This document shows, in pieces, positions 8,749 through 18,430 of a DNA stretch of 64,000 bases; position 1 is the stretch's first letter, and each line of letters starts with the position of its first letter. The position numbers and the translations under genes are program-made. The DNA comes from Paracoccaceae bacterium (GTDB lineage: Bacteria; Pseudomonadota; Alphaproteobacteria; Rhodobacterales; Rhodobacteraceae). Where the stretch lies: NCBI GenBank assembly GCA_007692585.1, contig REBU01000064.1:1-64000 (forward strand), written 5' to 3'. Below the pieces are notes generated by a model. That model was not told where the DNA came from, did not search any database, and saw only the letters and a list, made by a program, of their open reading frames with translations.

Positions 8749-11310
8749 ATGCGCGACACCGCCCCGCAGCCCATCTACCTTGCCGATTATCAGCCGCCAC
8801 CGTTTCTGGTCGATGCGGTCGATCTGACCTTTCGACTGGCCCCGCAAGCCACCCGCGTCATCGCGAAAATCCGCTTCCGGCCCAATCCGGCAGCGACACA
8901 GGGCCATGATCTGCGCCTTGATGGCGAAGCGCTGACGCTGATCGCGGCCAGCATCAACGGCACGACCATCAGTGCAGCCCCCGATGCAACGGGCCTGACC
9001 GTCCCCGCAGCCGATCTGCCCGAAGGCGCATTCGACTGGCAGGCCGAGGTCGAGATCGCCCCCGAGGGCAACACGGCGCTGGAGGGGCTCTATATGTCGC
9101 GCGGCATGTATTGCACCCAATGCGAGGCCGAGGGCTTTCGCAAGATCACCTTCTATCCCGACCGCCCCGATGTCATGGCCCCGTTCCGCGTGCGCATCGA
9201 GGCCGATCAGCCAGTGCTTCTGTCCAATGGCAACCTTGTCGCCGAGGGGTCGGGCTGGGCGGAATGGCAAGACCCTCATCCCAAGCCCGCCTATCTCTTT
9301 GCACTGGTCGCGGGCGACCTGCGTGCCGCCAGTGCGCGCTTCCACACCATGGAAGGGCGCGAAGTCGCGCTCAATATCTGGGTGCGGCCGGGGGATGAGG
9401 GCAAGACCGACTATGCGATGGACGCGCTCAAACGCTCGATGATCTGGGATGAACAGGTCTATGGGCGGGCCTATGACTTGGACATTTTCAACATCGTGGC
9501 CGTCGATGACTTCAATATGGGCGCGATGGAGAACAAGGGCTTGAACATTTTCAACTCTGCTTATGTTCTTGCCTCGCCCGAGACTGCGACGGACGGCAAT
9601 TACGCGGCCATCGAGCGTATCATCGCGCATGAGTATTTCCACAACTGGACGGGCAACCGCATCACCTGCCGCGACTGGTTCCAGCTGTCGCTGAAAGAGG
9701 GGCTGACAGTTTTTCGCGATCAGCAATTCATGGGCGACATGCGCAGCCATGCGGTCAAGCGCATCGAAGATGTGCTGACCCTGCGCGCGCGCCAGTTCCG
9801 CGAGGATGCAGGCCCGCTTGCCCATCCGGTACGGCCCGAAAGCTTTGTCGAGATCAACAATTTCTACACCTCGACAGTCTATGAAAAAGGCGCTGAGCTG
9901 ATCCGCATGCTGCAGCTTCTGGTCGGCCCTGATGGCTACCGCACCGCGCTTGACCTCTATTTCGAGCGCCATGACGGGCAGGCCTGCACGATCGAGGACT
10001 GGATCGCCGTCTTCGAGGACGCCACCGGGCGCGACCTGTCGCAGTTCAAGCGCTGGTATGGACAGGCCGGAACCCCGCGCATCGATGTCACCGAGGATTG
10101 GCAGGATGGCACCTACACGCTGACACTGCGCCAGCATACCCCGCCTACACCCGGCCAGCCGCTGAAAGAGCCGCTGGTGATCCCTGTCGCGATGGGGCTG
10201 ATCGGGGCCGATGGGCGTGAAATGCTGCCCACACAGGTGCTTGAACTCGACAGCCCCGAGGGGCGCTTCACCTTCGCGAACCTTCCCGGCAAGCCTGTCG
10301 CCTCGCTGCTGCGCGGGTTTTCCGCACCGGTGATCCTGAACCACGCGCTCAGTCGCGAAGATCGCGCGCTGCTGCTTGCGCATGACACGGACCCGGTGAA
10401 CCGGTTTGAAGCCGGGCGCGGGCTGGCGCGGGACATCCTGCTCGCGATGATCCGCGAGGGCGCGAAACCGGGGCCGGAATATCTCGATGCGCTGCGCATG
10501 ATGCTGCGCGATGACACGCTCGATCCCGCCTTCCGGGCGCTGGCGCTCAGCCTGCCCTCGGAGGAGGATCTGGCCAGCAATCTGCATGACGCAGGCGAGA
10601 TCCCGGATCCCGATGCCATCCACCGCGCGCGGCAGGATGCGCTGCAGATCATTGCCCAGGCGCTGGCGTCGGATCTGGCGCTGGTCTTTGGCGAGATGCA
10701 GACCCCTGGCCCCTATAGCGCAGATGCGCGCGACGCGGGCCGGCGGGCGCTGCGCATGCAGGCGGTGGGCTTGCTGGCGCGGGTCGATGGGGGCACCAAA
10801 GCCGCCGAGGTCTTTGCCCGCGCAGATAACATGACCGAACAGCTGGGCGCATGGGGCGCGCTTCTGGCCATCGGGCGCGGGCAGGAGGAAACGGCGCAAT
10901 TCTATCGCCAGTGGTCGCATGACCGTTTGGTGCTGGACAAATGGTTCGCCGCGCAGCTCATCCATGCGCGGCCGGAGCAAGCCGCAGAACTGGCGCAATC
11001 GCTGAGCGAACATGTCGATTTCGACTGGAAGAATCCCAACCGTTTCCGGTCGGTCATCGGCTCACTGGGCGGCAATCCGGCGGGCTTTCACAGAAGCTGC
11101 GGCGCGGGCTACAGGCTGGTCGCTGATTGGCTGATCCGGCTCGATGGCGTCAATCCGCAATCAGCGGCGCGCATGTCGACCCTGTTCGAGACCTGGCGGC
11201 GCTATGATGCTGACCGTCAGGCGCTGATCCGCGCCGAGTTGGAGCGCATCAGCGCCCATGACGGGCTGAGCCGCGACATGGGCGAGATGGTCGGACGGAT
11301 GCTGGAGTGA
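8749..11310 (+). CDS. pepN: Aminopeptidase N (M1 family)
   Basis: 'GAMENKGLNIFN', 'HEYFHNWTGNRITCRDWFQLSLKEGLTVFRDQ'. Confidence 0.96.
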   Translation: MRDTAPQPIYLADYQPPPFLVDAVDLTFRLAPQATRVIAKIRFRPNPAATQGHDLRLDGEALTLIAASINGTTISAAPDATGLTVPAADLPEGAFDWQAEVEIAPEGNTALEGLYMSRGMYCTQCEAEGFRKITFYPDRPDVMAPFRVRIEADQPVLLSNGNLVAEGSGWAEWQDPHPKPAYLFALVAGDLRAASARFHTMEGREVALNIWVRPGDEGKTDYAMDALKRSMIWDEQVYGRAYDLDIFNIVAVDDFNMGAMENKGLNIFNSAYVLASPETATDGNYAAIERIIAHEYFHNWTGNRITCRDWFQLSLKEGLTVFRDQQFMGDMRSHAVKRIEDVLTLRARQFREDAGPLAHPVRPESFVEINNFYTSTVYEKGAELIRMLQLLVGPDGYRTALDLYFERHDGQACTIEDWIAVFEDATGRDLSQFKRWYGQAGTPRIDVTEDWQDGTYTLTLRQHTPPTPGQPLKEPLVIPVAMGLIGADGREMLPTQVLELDSPEGRFTFANLPGKPVASLLRGFSAPVILNHALSREDRALLLAHDTDPVNRFEAGRGLARDILLAMIREGAKPGPEYLDALRMMLRDDTLDPAFRALALSLPSEEDLASNLHDAGEIPDPDAIHRARQDALQIIAQALASDLALVFGEMQTPGPYSADARDAGRRALRMQAVGLLARVDGGTKAAEVFARADNMTEQLGAWGALLAIGRGQEETAQFYRQWSHDRLVLDKWFAAQLIHARPEQAAELAQSLSEHVDFDWKNPNRFRSVIGSLGGNPAGFHRSCGAGYRLVADWLIRLDGVNPQSAARMSTLFETWRRYDADRQALIRAELERISAHDGLSRDMGEMVGRMLE

Positions 11311-11331
11311 CCCCGGCTCGGCACCGGGGTC
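11309..11331. terminator. Stem-loop GACCCCGG-CTCGGCA-CCGGGGTC between convergent genes
   Basis: 8-bp perfect stem, 7-nt loop, located between pepN stop and SBP stop; no strong U tract. Confidence 0.5.
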
Positions 11332-11340
11332 TGAGCGCGC

Positions 11341-12330
11341 TTAGTTGAACGCCGCGTCTGTCACAGCGGTCGTGGTCGCACCCTCGGGTGCGGCCGTGAT
11401 CACCGGATCGGAGCCGCCGCCCAAGAGCGTTGCCACTGTGCGCTCATAATCGTCCATATCGAGCGTCCCGTTCGACCCTTCGATCAGAAGCGCGACTTCG
11501 CCCATCATGCGGATCTGATGCTCTTCGGTCTGCGCGCCAGTGTCGTCGAATTCCAGCACGATCATCGCCGCTTCCTCGACATTCTCGGCGGCCCATTCCC
11601 AGCCGCGCATCGAGGCGCGCACGAAACGGGCCATTTTATCGACGAAATCCGGGTCTTCCAGCCGGTCTTCAAGCACCCAAAGCCCGTCTTCCAGCGTGGC
11701 GACGCCCTGATCCTCATATTTGAAGGTCACCAGCTCGTCCTCGGAAATGCCCGCGTCAATGACTTGCCAGAATTCGTTATAGGTCATGGTCGAGATGCAA
11801 TCGGCCTGCCGCTGCAGAAGCGGATCAACATTGAAGCCCTGCCGCAGCACTTCAACCCCGTCGTCGCCGCCTGTGGTCGGGATGCCGAGCGTGCTCATCC
11901 AGCTCAGGAAGGGGAATTCATTGCCAAAGAACCACACACCGAGCGTGCGGCCGGGGAAATCCTCAGGGCTGGTGATCCCGGTTTCGGCCAGACAGGTCAG
12001 CATCATCCCCGACGATTTGAAAGGCTGCGCGATATTGACCAGCGGCAGGCCATTCTCGCGCGCGGCCAGTGCCGCGGGCATCCATTCGACGATGACATCG
12101 GCCCCGCCACCCGCGATCACCTGCGGCGGTGCGATATCCGGGCCACCGGGGCGGATGGTGACATTGAGCCCTTCTTCCTCGAAAAACCCGTTTTCCAGCG
12201 CCACATAATAGCCGGCGAATTGCGCCTGCGTCACCCATTTGAGCTGCAAGGTCACATCGTCGAGCGCCCATGCGGCAGGTGCGAAGCCCAGACCCAATGC
12301 CGTGATTGAACCGAATACTGTTGTCTTCAC
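11341..12330 (-). CDS. ABC transporter substrate-binding protein, NMT1/THI5-like
   Basis: 'VTLQLKWVTQAQFAGYYVALENGFFEEEGLNVTIRPGG' typical NMT1/THI5 fold; signal peptide. Confidence 0.85.
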   Translation of the reverse strand: MKTTVFGSITALGLGFAPAAWALDDVTLQLKWVTQAQFAGYYVALENGFFEEEGLNVTIRPGGPDIAPPQVIAGGGADVIVEWMPAALAARENGLPLVNIAQPFKSSGMMLTCLAETGITSPEDFPGRTLGVWFFGNEFPFLSWMSTLGIPTTGGDDGVEVLRQGFNVDPLLQRQADCISTMTYNEFWQVIDAGISEDELVTFKYEDQGVATLEDGLWVLEDRLEDPDFVDKMARFVRASMRGWEWAAENVEEAAMIVLEFDDTGAQTEEHQIRMMGEVALLIEGSNGTLDMDDYERTVATLLGGGSDPVITAAPEGATTTAVTDAAFN

Positions 12331-12350
12331 GTGCTTTCCTCTCTGTTGCC

Positions 12351-12372
12351 TGCCCCGGTCGCGCCGGGGGCA
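12351..12372. other. Intercistronic GC-rich hairpin TGCCCCGG..CCGGGGGCA
   Basis: Imperfect inverted repeat (one bulge) between permease stop and SBP start. Confidence 0.4.
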
Positions 12373-12376
12373 GTGG

Positions 12377-13498
12377 TTATCGCCCGCGTTGCGAGGGGTG
12401 CCAGAACGTCACCCACCGTTCCACAAGCGCGATGATGCCGTAAAACAGCGAGCCCGCGAGGGCTGCCACGGCAATTTCTGCCCAGACCATATCCAGTTGC
12501 AAGCGCCCGACCTCGGTCGAGATGCGAAAGCCCATCCCGCGTGTGGGCGAGCCGAAAAATTCAGCAACAATCGCGCCGATCAGCGCCAGAGTGGAGGCGA
12601 TTTTCAGACCGTTGAAGATGAACGGCATGGCCGCAGGCAGGCGCAATTTCAGCAACCCCTGCGCCCATGTCGCGCTATAAGTGCGCATCAGGTCACGCTG
12701 CATCGCCTCGGTCGCGGCCAGCCCCTGAACGGTGTTGACCAGCACCGGGAAAAACACCATCGCGACGACCACAGCGGCCTTGGACGGCCAGTCGAAGCCG
12801 AACCACATGACCATGATGGGGGCGGTCCCGATGATGGGCAGGGCGGCCAGGAAATTACCCACCGGCAAAAGCCCCCGGCGCAGGAAATCGCTGCGATCAA
12901 CCGCGAGCGCGAAGACCAACGCAGCCGCCACGCCGATGGCATAGCCCGACAGCGCGCCCTTGACGAAGGTCTGCACGAAATCGACCCAGAGCACATCGGT
13001 CGAGCGCAGGATACGCGCCCAGATCGCGGATGGGGCAGGCAGGATCACGCGCGGCACATCAAGCGCGCGGACTGCGACCTCCCAGAGCCACAGAAGCGTG
13101 GCCCCGAATAGAAACGGCGCGAGCAATGATCGGAACCTGCCAATGACATCATCGCGTTTCGGCGCTTCGGCCAGCTGCGCGACTAACCACCACGCCATGA
13201 GCCAGACGCCTGTCACCGCTGCGGCAAACCAGATCGCTGATGCCGGATTTGCGAGCAGTGCCAGCCCCGTATTATAAATTAACGCCGCAATCCCTATGAG
13301 GAGAAGCTTGTTCTCCCAACCGCGCTGCATCGCGGGCCAACCCAGAACATGATGGACAAAAAACAAGGCAACAGCGCCGCCTGAAGCGGTCATGACCGGC
13401 GCCGGCGCTGCACTCCATCCCCCTACTGAAACTGTCACCAACAGGGCCAGCGCTACGCCTAGCGCCTGCCATTTTCCGGTATGACGCGTGATAATCAT
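12377..13498 (-). CDS. ABC transporter permease (SsuC/TauC-like)
   Basis: Permease EAA-like segment 'MQRDLMRTYSATWAQGLLKLRLPAAMPFIFNGLKIASTLALIGAIVAEF'. Confidence 0.85.
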   Translation of the reverse strand: MIITRHTGKWQALGVALALLVTVSVGGWSAAPAPVMTASGGAVALFFVHHVLGWPAMQRGWENKLLLIGIAALIYNTGLALLANPASAIWFAAAVTGVWLMAWWLVAQLAEAPKRDDVIGRFRSLLAPFLFGATLLWLWEVAVRALDVPRVILPAPSAIWARILRSTDVLWVDFVQTFVKGALSGYAIGVAAALVFALAVDRSDFLRRGLLPVGNFLAALPIIGTAPIMVMWFGFDWPSKAAVVVAMVFFPVLVNTVQGLAATEAMQRDLMRTYSATWAQGLLKLRLPAAMPFIFNGLKIASTLALIGAIVAEFFGSPTRGMGFRISTEVGRLQLDMVWAEIAVAALAGSLFYGIIALVERWVTFWHPSQRGR

Positions 13499-14391
13499 GC
13501 ACCCATCCCCATCCGCTTGAGCGTCACGCGCTGGATCATCCCGATCAGCGCTACCAGACTGGCCGCAAGGATGGCAGCAGCGAAAAGAGCTGCCCAGATT
13601 TGCAGGGTCTGGCCGAAATAGCTGCCTGAAAGCAGTCGCGCGCCCAGACCGGCCGACGCGCCCGTGGGAAGTTCGGCCACGATTGCGCCGACGAGCGCTG
13701 CCGCGATGGCAACTTTGAGCGAGGCAAAGAGATAGGGCATGGCCGACGGCCAGCGCAGTTTCGCGAAAACCTGGCCGCCGCTCGCGCTATAGGTTTTCAT
13801 CAGGTCCAGCTGCATCTGGTCGGGCGCGCGCAGCCCCTTGACCATGCCAACCACCACCGGGAAGAAACTGAGATAGGTCGAGATGATCGCCTTGGGCACC
13901 AGCCCGGTGATGCCGATGGCGTTCAGCACCACGATGATCATGGGCGCTATGGCAAGGATGGGGATGGTCTGGCTGGCAATCGCCCAGGGCATGACGCTGG
14001 CATCCATCGCGCGGTTATGCACAATGCCCACAGCCAGCGCGATACCGAGGGCCGAGCCGATGGCAAAGCCCAGAAGCGTGGCCGAAAGCGTGACCCAGCC
14101 ATGATAGATCAGGCTGCGATTGGACAGGCTGCCGGTATTCATGAACCCGCGCCGCCCGGTCATCTCCTCGACCACGGTCGAGTTCCAGAGCTCCTGCGCC
14201 ACCTGATGCGGCGCGGGCAGACGGGGGCGGGCCTGGGTCATTGTGTCTGTGACCAGCGCGGCAAAGCTGAGCTCTGTTCCTGCGCGCCGCGCCTGATCCT
14301 GTGCCCATTGTGCGTTCATGGGGATCACGGCTGCGTACCAGAATACGATGAGTGCGGCCGTGACGGACAGCACGGGTAAGATGCTACGCAT
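13495..14391 (-). CDS. ABC transporter permease (SsuC/TauC-like)
   Basis: 'MQLDLMKTYSASGGQVFAKLRWPSAMPYLFASLKVAIAAALVGAIVAE'; 4-bp overlap with the next permease. Confidence 0.85.
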   Translation of the reverse strand: MRSILPVLSVTAALIVFWYAAVIPMNAQWAQDQARRAGTELSFAALVTDTMTQARPRLPAPHQVAQELWNSTVVEEMTGRRGFMNTGSLSNRSLIYHGWVTLSATLLGFAIGSALGIALAVGIVHNRAMDASVMPWAIASQTIPILAIAPMIIVVLNAIGITGLVPKAIISTYLSFFPVVVGMVKGLRAPDQMQLDLMKTYSASGGQVFAKLRWPSAMPYLFASLKVAIAAALVGAIVAELPTGASAGLGARLLSGSYFGQTLQIWAALFAAAILAASLVALIGMIQRVTLKRMGMGA

Positions 14392-14397
14392 GCGGCA

Positions 14398-14443
14398 AAG
14401 CCGGGGGCGCTGCCCCCGGACCCCCGGGATATTTGTGCAAGGG
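14398..14443. repeat. GC-rich hairpin plus conserved-looking tail (CCGGGGGCGCTGCCCCCGGACCCCCGGGATATTTGTGCAAGG)
   Basis: 8-bp stem CCGGGGGC/GCCCCCGG with 3-nt loop followed by ACCCCCGGGATATTTG; resembles a dispersed intergenic motif I recall from Rhodobacterales genomes. Confidence 0.5.
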
Positions 14444-14453
14444 TGAAAGGGGC

Positions 14454-15248
14454 TCAGTCATCAAGGTGCCCTGCGCGGAGCCCTTCGCGCACGCGATGGG
14501 CAATGTCGATGAATTCGGGGCTGTCGCGGATCTCGAGCGGGCGTTCGCGCGGCAGGGGGCTGTCGATCACGTCGGTGATCCGGCCCGGACGCGGCGACAT
14601 GACGACGATCTTGGTCGAGAGATAGACGGCTTCGGGAATGGAATGGGTCACAAAGCCGATGGTCTTTTGCGTGCGCGCCCAAAGCGCCAGCAGTTGTTCA
14701 TTCAGCCGGTCGCGCACGATCTCATCGAGGGCGCCGAAAGGTTCGTCCATCAACAGGATATCGGCATCGAAAGCCAGCGCCCGGGCGATGGAGGCGCGCT
14801 GCTGCATCCCGCCCGATAATTGCCACGGAAACTTGCGCGCGAAATTTTCCAGTTCGACCAGTGCCAGCACTTTTTCAACACGCGCGGCTTGCTCGGCCTT
14901 GGAATAGCCCATGATTTCGAGTGGAAGCTTCACGTTTCCGGCAATCGTGCGCCAAGGATAAAGCCCTGCGGCCTGAAACACATAGCCATAGGCGCGCGCC
15001 TTGCGGGCGGCTTCGGGCGACATTCCATTGACGGTGATCGTGCCGGATGTGGGCTGTTCGAGATCCGCGATCACGCGCAGAAAGGTCGTCTTGCCGCAAC
15101 CCGAGGGGCCGATGAAACTGACGAATTCGCCCTTGGCGATCTCAAGCGTCACATCCTTGAGCGCGTGGACCGGACCATCCGCCGTCTGGAAGGTCAGGTT
15201 GAGATCGCGGGCCGAAATCACTGGCGCGGTCACAGTATCGCGCATCAC
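14454..15248 (-). CDS. ABC transporter ATP-binding protein (SsuB/TauB-like)
   Basis: Walker A 'GPSGCGKTT', signature 'LSGGMQQRASIARAL', Walker B 'ILLMDEPFGALD'. Confidence 0.93.
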   Translation of the reverse strand: MMRDTVTAPVISARDLNLTFQTADGPVHALKDVTLEIAKGEFVSFIGPSGCGKTTFLRVIADLEQPTSGTITVNGMSPEAARKARAYGYVFQAAGLYPWRTIAGNVKLPLEIMGYSKAEQAARVEKVLALVELENFARKFPWQLSGGMQQRASIARALAFDADILLMDEPFGALDEIVRDRLNEQLLALWARTQKTIGFVTHSIPEAVYLSTKIVVMSPRPGRITDVIDSPLPRERPLEIRDSPEFIDIAHRVREGLRAGHLDD

Positions 15249-16696
15249 ACCCCCGTCGCTGGAATGCCAGCGCGCTGGACAGGACGCGGGGCGGTCAGGT
15301 CTTTCCAGGTCGACAGCGCCTGATTGACCGGGCCGCCCGGGCAGCGCTCGATGAATTGGCCATGGCCTTCCTGACCGTCAAACGCGCCATCCTTCACCAT
15401 CACCTGCCCACGCGACAGCACATAGCGCGGCAGGCCTGTGACCTCATGGCCCTCGAAGACATTGTAATCGATATTGGAGGCCTGCGCCTTGGCGCTAATG
15501 GTTTTCGATTTCTCAGGATCCCAGACGACCAGATCGGCATCCGCGCCCACGGCCACGGCCCCCTTGCGCGGATACATCCCGAAAATCTTGGCGACATTCG
15601 TTGAGGTCACGGCCACAAATTCGTTCATCGTGATCCGCCCGGTGCGCACACCGCGCGTCCAGAGCATAGGCATCCGGTCTTCCAGCCCGCCTGTGCCATT
15701 CGGGATCTTGGTGAAATCGCCCAGACCGAAGCGCTTCTGTTCGGTCGTAAACGCACAGTGATCCGTCGCCACGACCGAGAGCGAGCCAGAGGCAAGCCCC
15801 GCCCAGAGACTGTCCTGATGCGCCTTGTTGCGGAAGGGGGGCGACATGACGCGGCGGGCGGCGTGGTCCCAGTCGGGATGGAAATATTCGGACTCGTCCA
15901 GTGTCAGATGCTGGATCAGCGGCTCACCCCAGACGCGCTTGCCCTGCGCTTTTGCGCGGCGGATCGCCTCATGCGCTTCCTCGCAGGAGGTATGCACCAC
16001 ATAGAGCGGCACGCCCGCCATATCAGCGATCATGATGGCGCGATTCGTCGCCTCGCCTTCGACCTGGCTGGGGCGCGAATAGGCGTGCGCCTCGGGGCCG
16101 GTGTTGCCTTCGGCCAGCAGCTTGGCGGAAAGTTCTGCCACGACATCGCCGTTTTCGGCATGGACCATGGCGACACCGCCGATTTCGCGCACCCGGCGGA
16201 AACTCGCGAACAACTCGTCATCATTGACCATCAGCGCGCCTTTATAGGCGAGGAAATGCTTGAAGCTGGTGATTCCACGCGCGACCACGTCGGGCATTTC
16301 GTCAAAGACCTGTTGCGACCACCATGTGACCGCCATGTGGTAGCTGTAGTCACAATGCGCGCGGCCCGATTTGTTGTCCCACATCTTCAGCGCGTCGAGC
16401 AGTCCCTGACCGGGCGAAGGCAGCGCGAAATCGATGACCATCGTGGTGCCACCCGACAGCGCAGCGCGGGTGCCGGATTCGAAATCATCGCTGGAATAGG
16501 TGCCCATGAAGGGCATTTCCAGATGCGTATGAGGGTCGATCCCGCCGGGCATGACAAAGCAGCCGGTCGCATCAACAACGCTGTCGCCCGAGAGGTTCGG
16601 CCCGATCTCGGTGATCTTGCCGCCCTCGATCCGGACATCGGCCTGATAGGTCAGATCATGGGTGACGATGGTGCCGTTCTTGATGATCGTGGTCAT
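15245..16696 (-). CDS. hydA: Dihydropyrimidinase / D-hydantoinase
   Basis: 'GGIDPHTHLEMPFMGT', 'SFKHFLAYKGALMV', 'VATDHCAFTTEQKRFGLGDFTKIPNGTGGLEDRM'. Confidence 0.94.
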   Translation of the reverse strand: MTTIIKNGTIVTHDLTYQADVRIEGGKITEIGPNLSGDSVVDATGCFVMPGGIDPHTHLEMPFMGTYSSDDFESGTRAALSGGTTMVIDFALPSPGQGLLDALKMWDNKSGRAHCDYSYHMAVTWWSQQVFDEMPDVVARGITSFKHFLAYKGALMVNDDELFASFRRVREIGGVAMVHAENGDVVAELSAKLLAEGNTGPEAHAYSRPSQVEGEATNRAIMIADMAGVPLYVVHTSCEEAHEAIRRAKAQGKRVWGEPLIQHLTLDESEYFHPDWDHAARRVMSPPFRNKAHQDSLWAGLASGSLSVVATDHCAFTTEQKRFGLGDFTKIPNGTGGLEDRMPMLWTRGVRTGRITMNEFVAVTSTNVAKIFGMYPRKGAVAVGADADLVVWDPEKSKTISAKAQASNIDYNVFEGHEVTGLPRYVLSRGQVMVKDGAFDGQEGHGQFIERCPGGPVNQALSTWKDLTAPRPVQRAGIPATGV

Positions 16697-17151
16697 GGTT
16701 CACTCCTATCCATAAAACTCCGAATGTAATCCGCATCTTTGCCAAGAGGCGATTCAGCGAACTCCTCAGAAAATGAATGGAAATCTGTTACGCACTTTTG
16801 CAGTATTTCTTGATCGATACCATTCAATGGATACAAATGTCCGTTTATCTCTATTTCCTGCAGTATTGACCCTAAACACATCGCGTATAGGCACCGCTGG
16901 TCGAAATCGAATCCGTCGTCGCGGAGAGCTTTTCCAAATGCGGCGGCTGCTATCGACGATTTGAACGGTCGCTGCCCGAAACTCCCGTCAAATAATTGCG
17001 CTTTCTCCACCCATGCGGCTTCAACTAGCCGATTTGCAATCATGTGCGGATCGATTTCTCGGTCTAGGTTTTTTGCATGCATTTCTAGCAGGTTCTGAGC
17101 AACAGTTGCGCCTAAGCTCTTATGATAAGTGTTTTTTATTGCTTTAAACAT
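16693..17151 (-). CDS. Hypothetical protein of unknown family inside the pyrimidine catabolism operon
   Basis: 152-aa ORF from MFKAIKNTYHKSLG; 1-nt gap after upstream amidohydrolase stop, 4-bp ATGA overlap with hydA start; visibly AT-richer than neighbours. Confidence 0.75.
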   Translation of the reverse strand: MFKAIKNTYHKSLGATVAQNLLEMHAKNLDREIDPHMIANRLVEAAWVEKAQLFDGSFGQRPFKSSIAAAAFGKALRDDGFDFDQRCLYAMCLGSILQEIEINGHLYPLNGIDQEILQKCVTDFHSFSEEFAESPLGKDADYIRSFMDRSEP

Positions 17152-17152
17152 C

Positions 17153-18403
17153 TCAGCCCACCACCTCTGCCGTCTCAAGCACCGCGTGCAAGAGCACATT
17201 CGCCCCGGCCTCTGCCCATTCGGGAAAAATCTCCTCGGCCTCGTTATGGCTGACACCATCGACGCAGGGGCACATGATCATCGCCGTCGGATAAAGCCGG
17301 TTGATCCAGCAGGCATCATGGCCTGCGCCCGAGACGATATCCATATGACTGTAGCCCAGCCGATCCGCCGCACCGCGGATGCGCCCCAGAAGCGTTTCAT
17401 CAAAGGCGGGCGGGTCGAACTGGCCCACCACATGGCCGGTGAATTTCACCCCGATATCGGCGCAAATTCCCGGCGCGCGGGCGTTGAATTCCTCGACCAT
17501 TCCCAAAAGCACATCGAGCTTGTGTGATCGGAAATCAACTGTGAAGACGACCTTTTCCGGGATCACATTGCGCGAATTGGGATAGACGTCGATATGGCCG
17601 ATGGCGCCCGCAGCATCAGGCTGGCGGGCGATGGCGATTTCATGCACCAGTTCCGTTACGCGCGCCAGCCCCCGGCCCGCATTGCGGCGCAGATACATCG
17701 GGGTCGAGCCCGTATGCTGGCCCTTGCCGGTTATGGTGCATTCGATCCAGCGCAGCCCCTGACCATGGGTGACGACGCCGATCTGTTTGCCCTCGGCTTC
17801 CAGAATCGGGCCCTGTTCGATGTGAAGCTCCAAAAACGCATGCATCTTGCGCGCGCCCACAGGCTCGTCGCCTTTCCAGCCGATGCGCTCCAGCTCATCG
17901 CCAAACCGCAGCCCTTTGGCATCCGTGCGCGCATAGGCGTAGTCTCGGTCGATCACGCCTGCAAAAACGCCCGAGGCGAGCATCGCCGGGGCAAAGCGCG
18001 TCCCCTCCTCATTGGTCCAGTTGGTGACCACGATGGGGCGGCGCGTGCGGATGCCCAGATCGCGCATCGTGCGGATCACTTCCAGCCCCGCCAGAACCCC
18101 CAGCACCCCATCATATTTGCCGCCCGTCGGCTGAGTGTCGAGATGGCTGCCCACATAAACCGGAAGCGCTTCGGGGTCAGTGCCTTCATAGCGGGCAAAC
18201 ATCGTGCCCATTTCATCAACGCCCATGGTGCAACCCGCGTCCTTGCACCATGTCTGGAACAGGTGGCGGCCTTCGCTGTCTTCATCGGTCACGGTCTGGC
18301 GATTGTTGCCGCCCGCCACACCGGGGCCGATCTGGGCCATCTCCATCAGGCTGTCCCAGAGCCGCCCGGCATCAATCCGCATGTTTTCGGCTTGCGCTCC
18401 CAC
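17153..18403 (-). CDS. Zn-dependent hydrolase: N-carbamoyl-amino acid hydrolase / beta-ureidopropionase (M20 family)
   Basis: 'YVGSHLDTQPTGGKYDGVLGVLAGLEVIRT', 'NWTNEEGTRFAPAMLASGVFAG', 'SGAGHDACWIN'; start may be at 18382. Confidence 0.92.
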   Translation of the reverse strand: MGAQAENMRIDAGRLWDSLMEMAQIGPGVAGGNNRQTVTDEDSEGRHLFQTWCKDAGCTMGVDEMGTMFARYEGTDPEALPVYVGSHLDTQPTGGKYDGVLGVLAGLEVIRTMRDLGIRTRRPIVVTNWTNEEGTRFAPAMLASGVFAGVIDRDYAYARTDAKGLRFGDELERIGWKGDEPVGARKMHAFLELHIEQGPILEAEGKQIGVVTHGQGLRWIECTITGKGQHTGSTPMYLRRNAGRGLARVTELVHEIAIARQPDAAGAIGHIDVYPNSRNVIPEKVVFTVDFRSHKLDVLLGMVEEFNARAPGICADIGVKFTGHVVGQFDPPAFDETLLGRIRGAADRLGYSHMDIVSGAGHDACWINRLYPTAMIMCPCVDGVSHNEAEEIFPEWAEAGANVLLHAVLETAEVVG

Positions 18404-18430
18404 TCTGCCCTCCGCTCGCGTTGCCCTGTC

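Noticed and set aside
8575-11013. 812-aa minus-strand ORF antisense to pepN
   Set aside because: Mirror reading of a well-supported M1 peptidase; no recognisable motifs.
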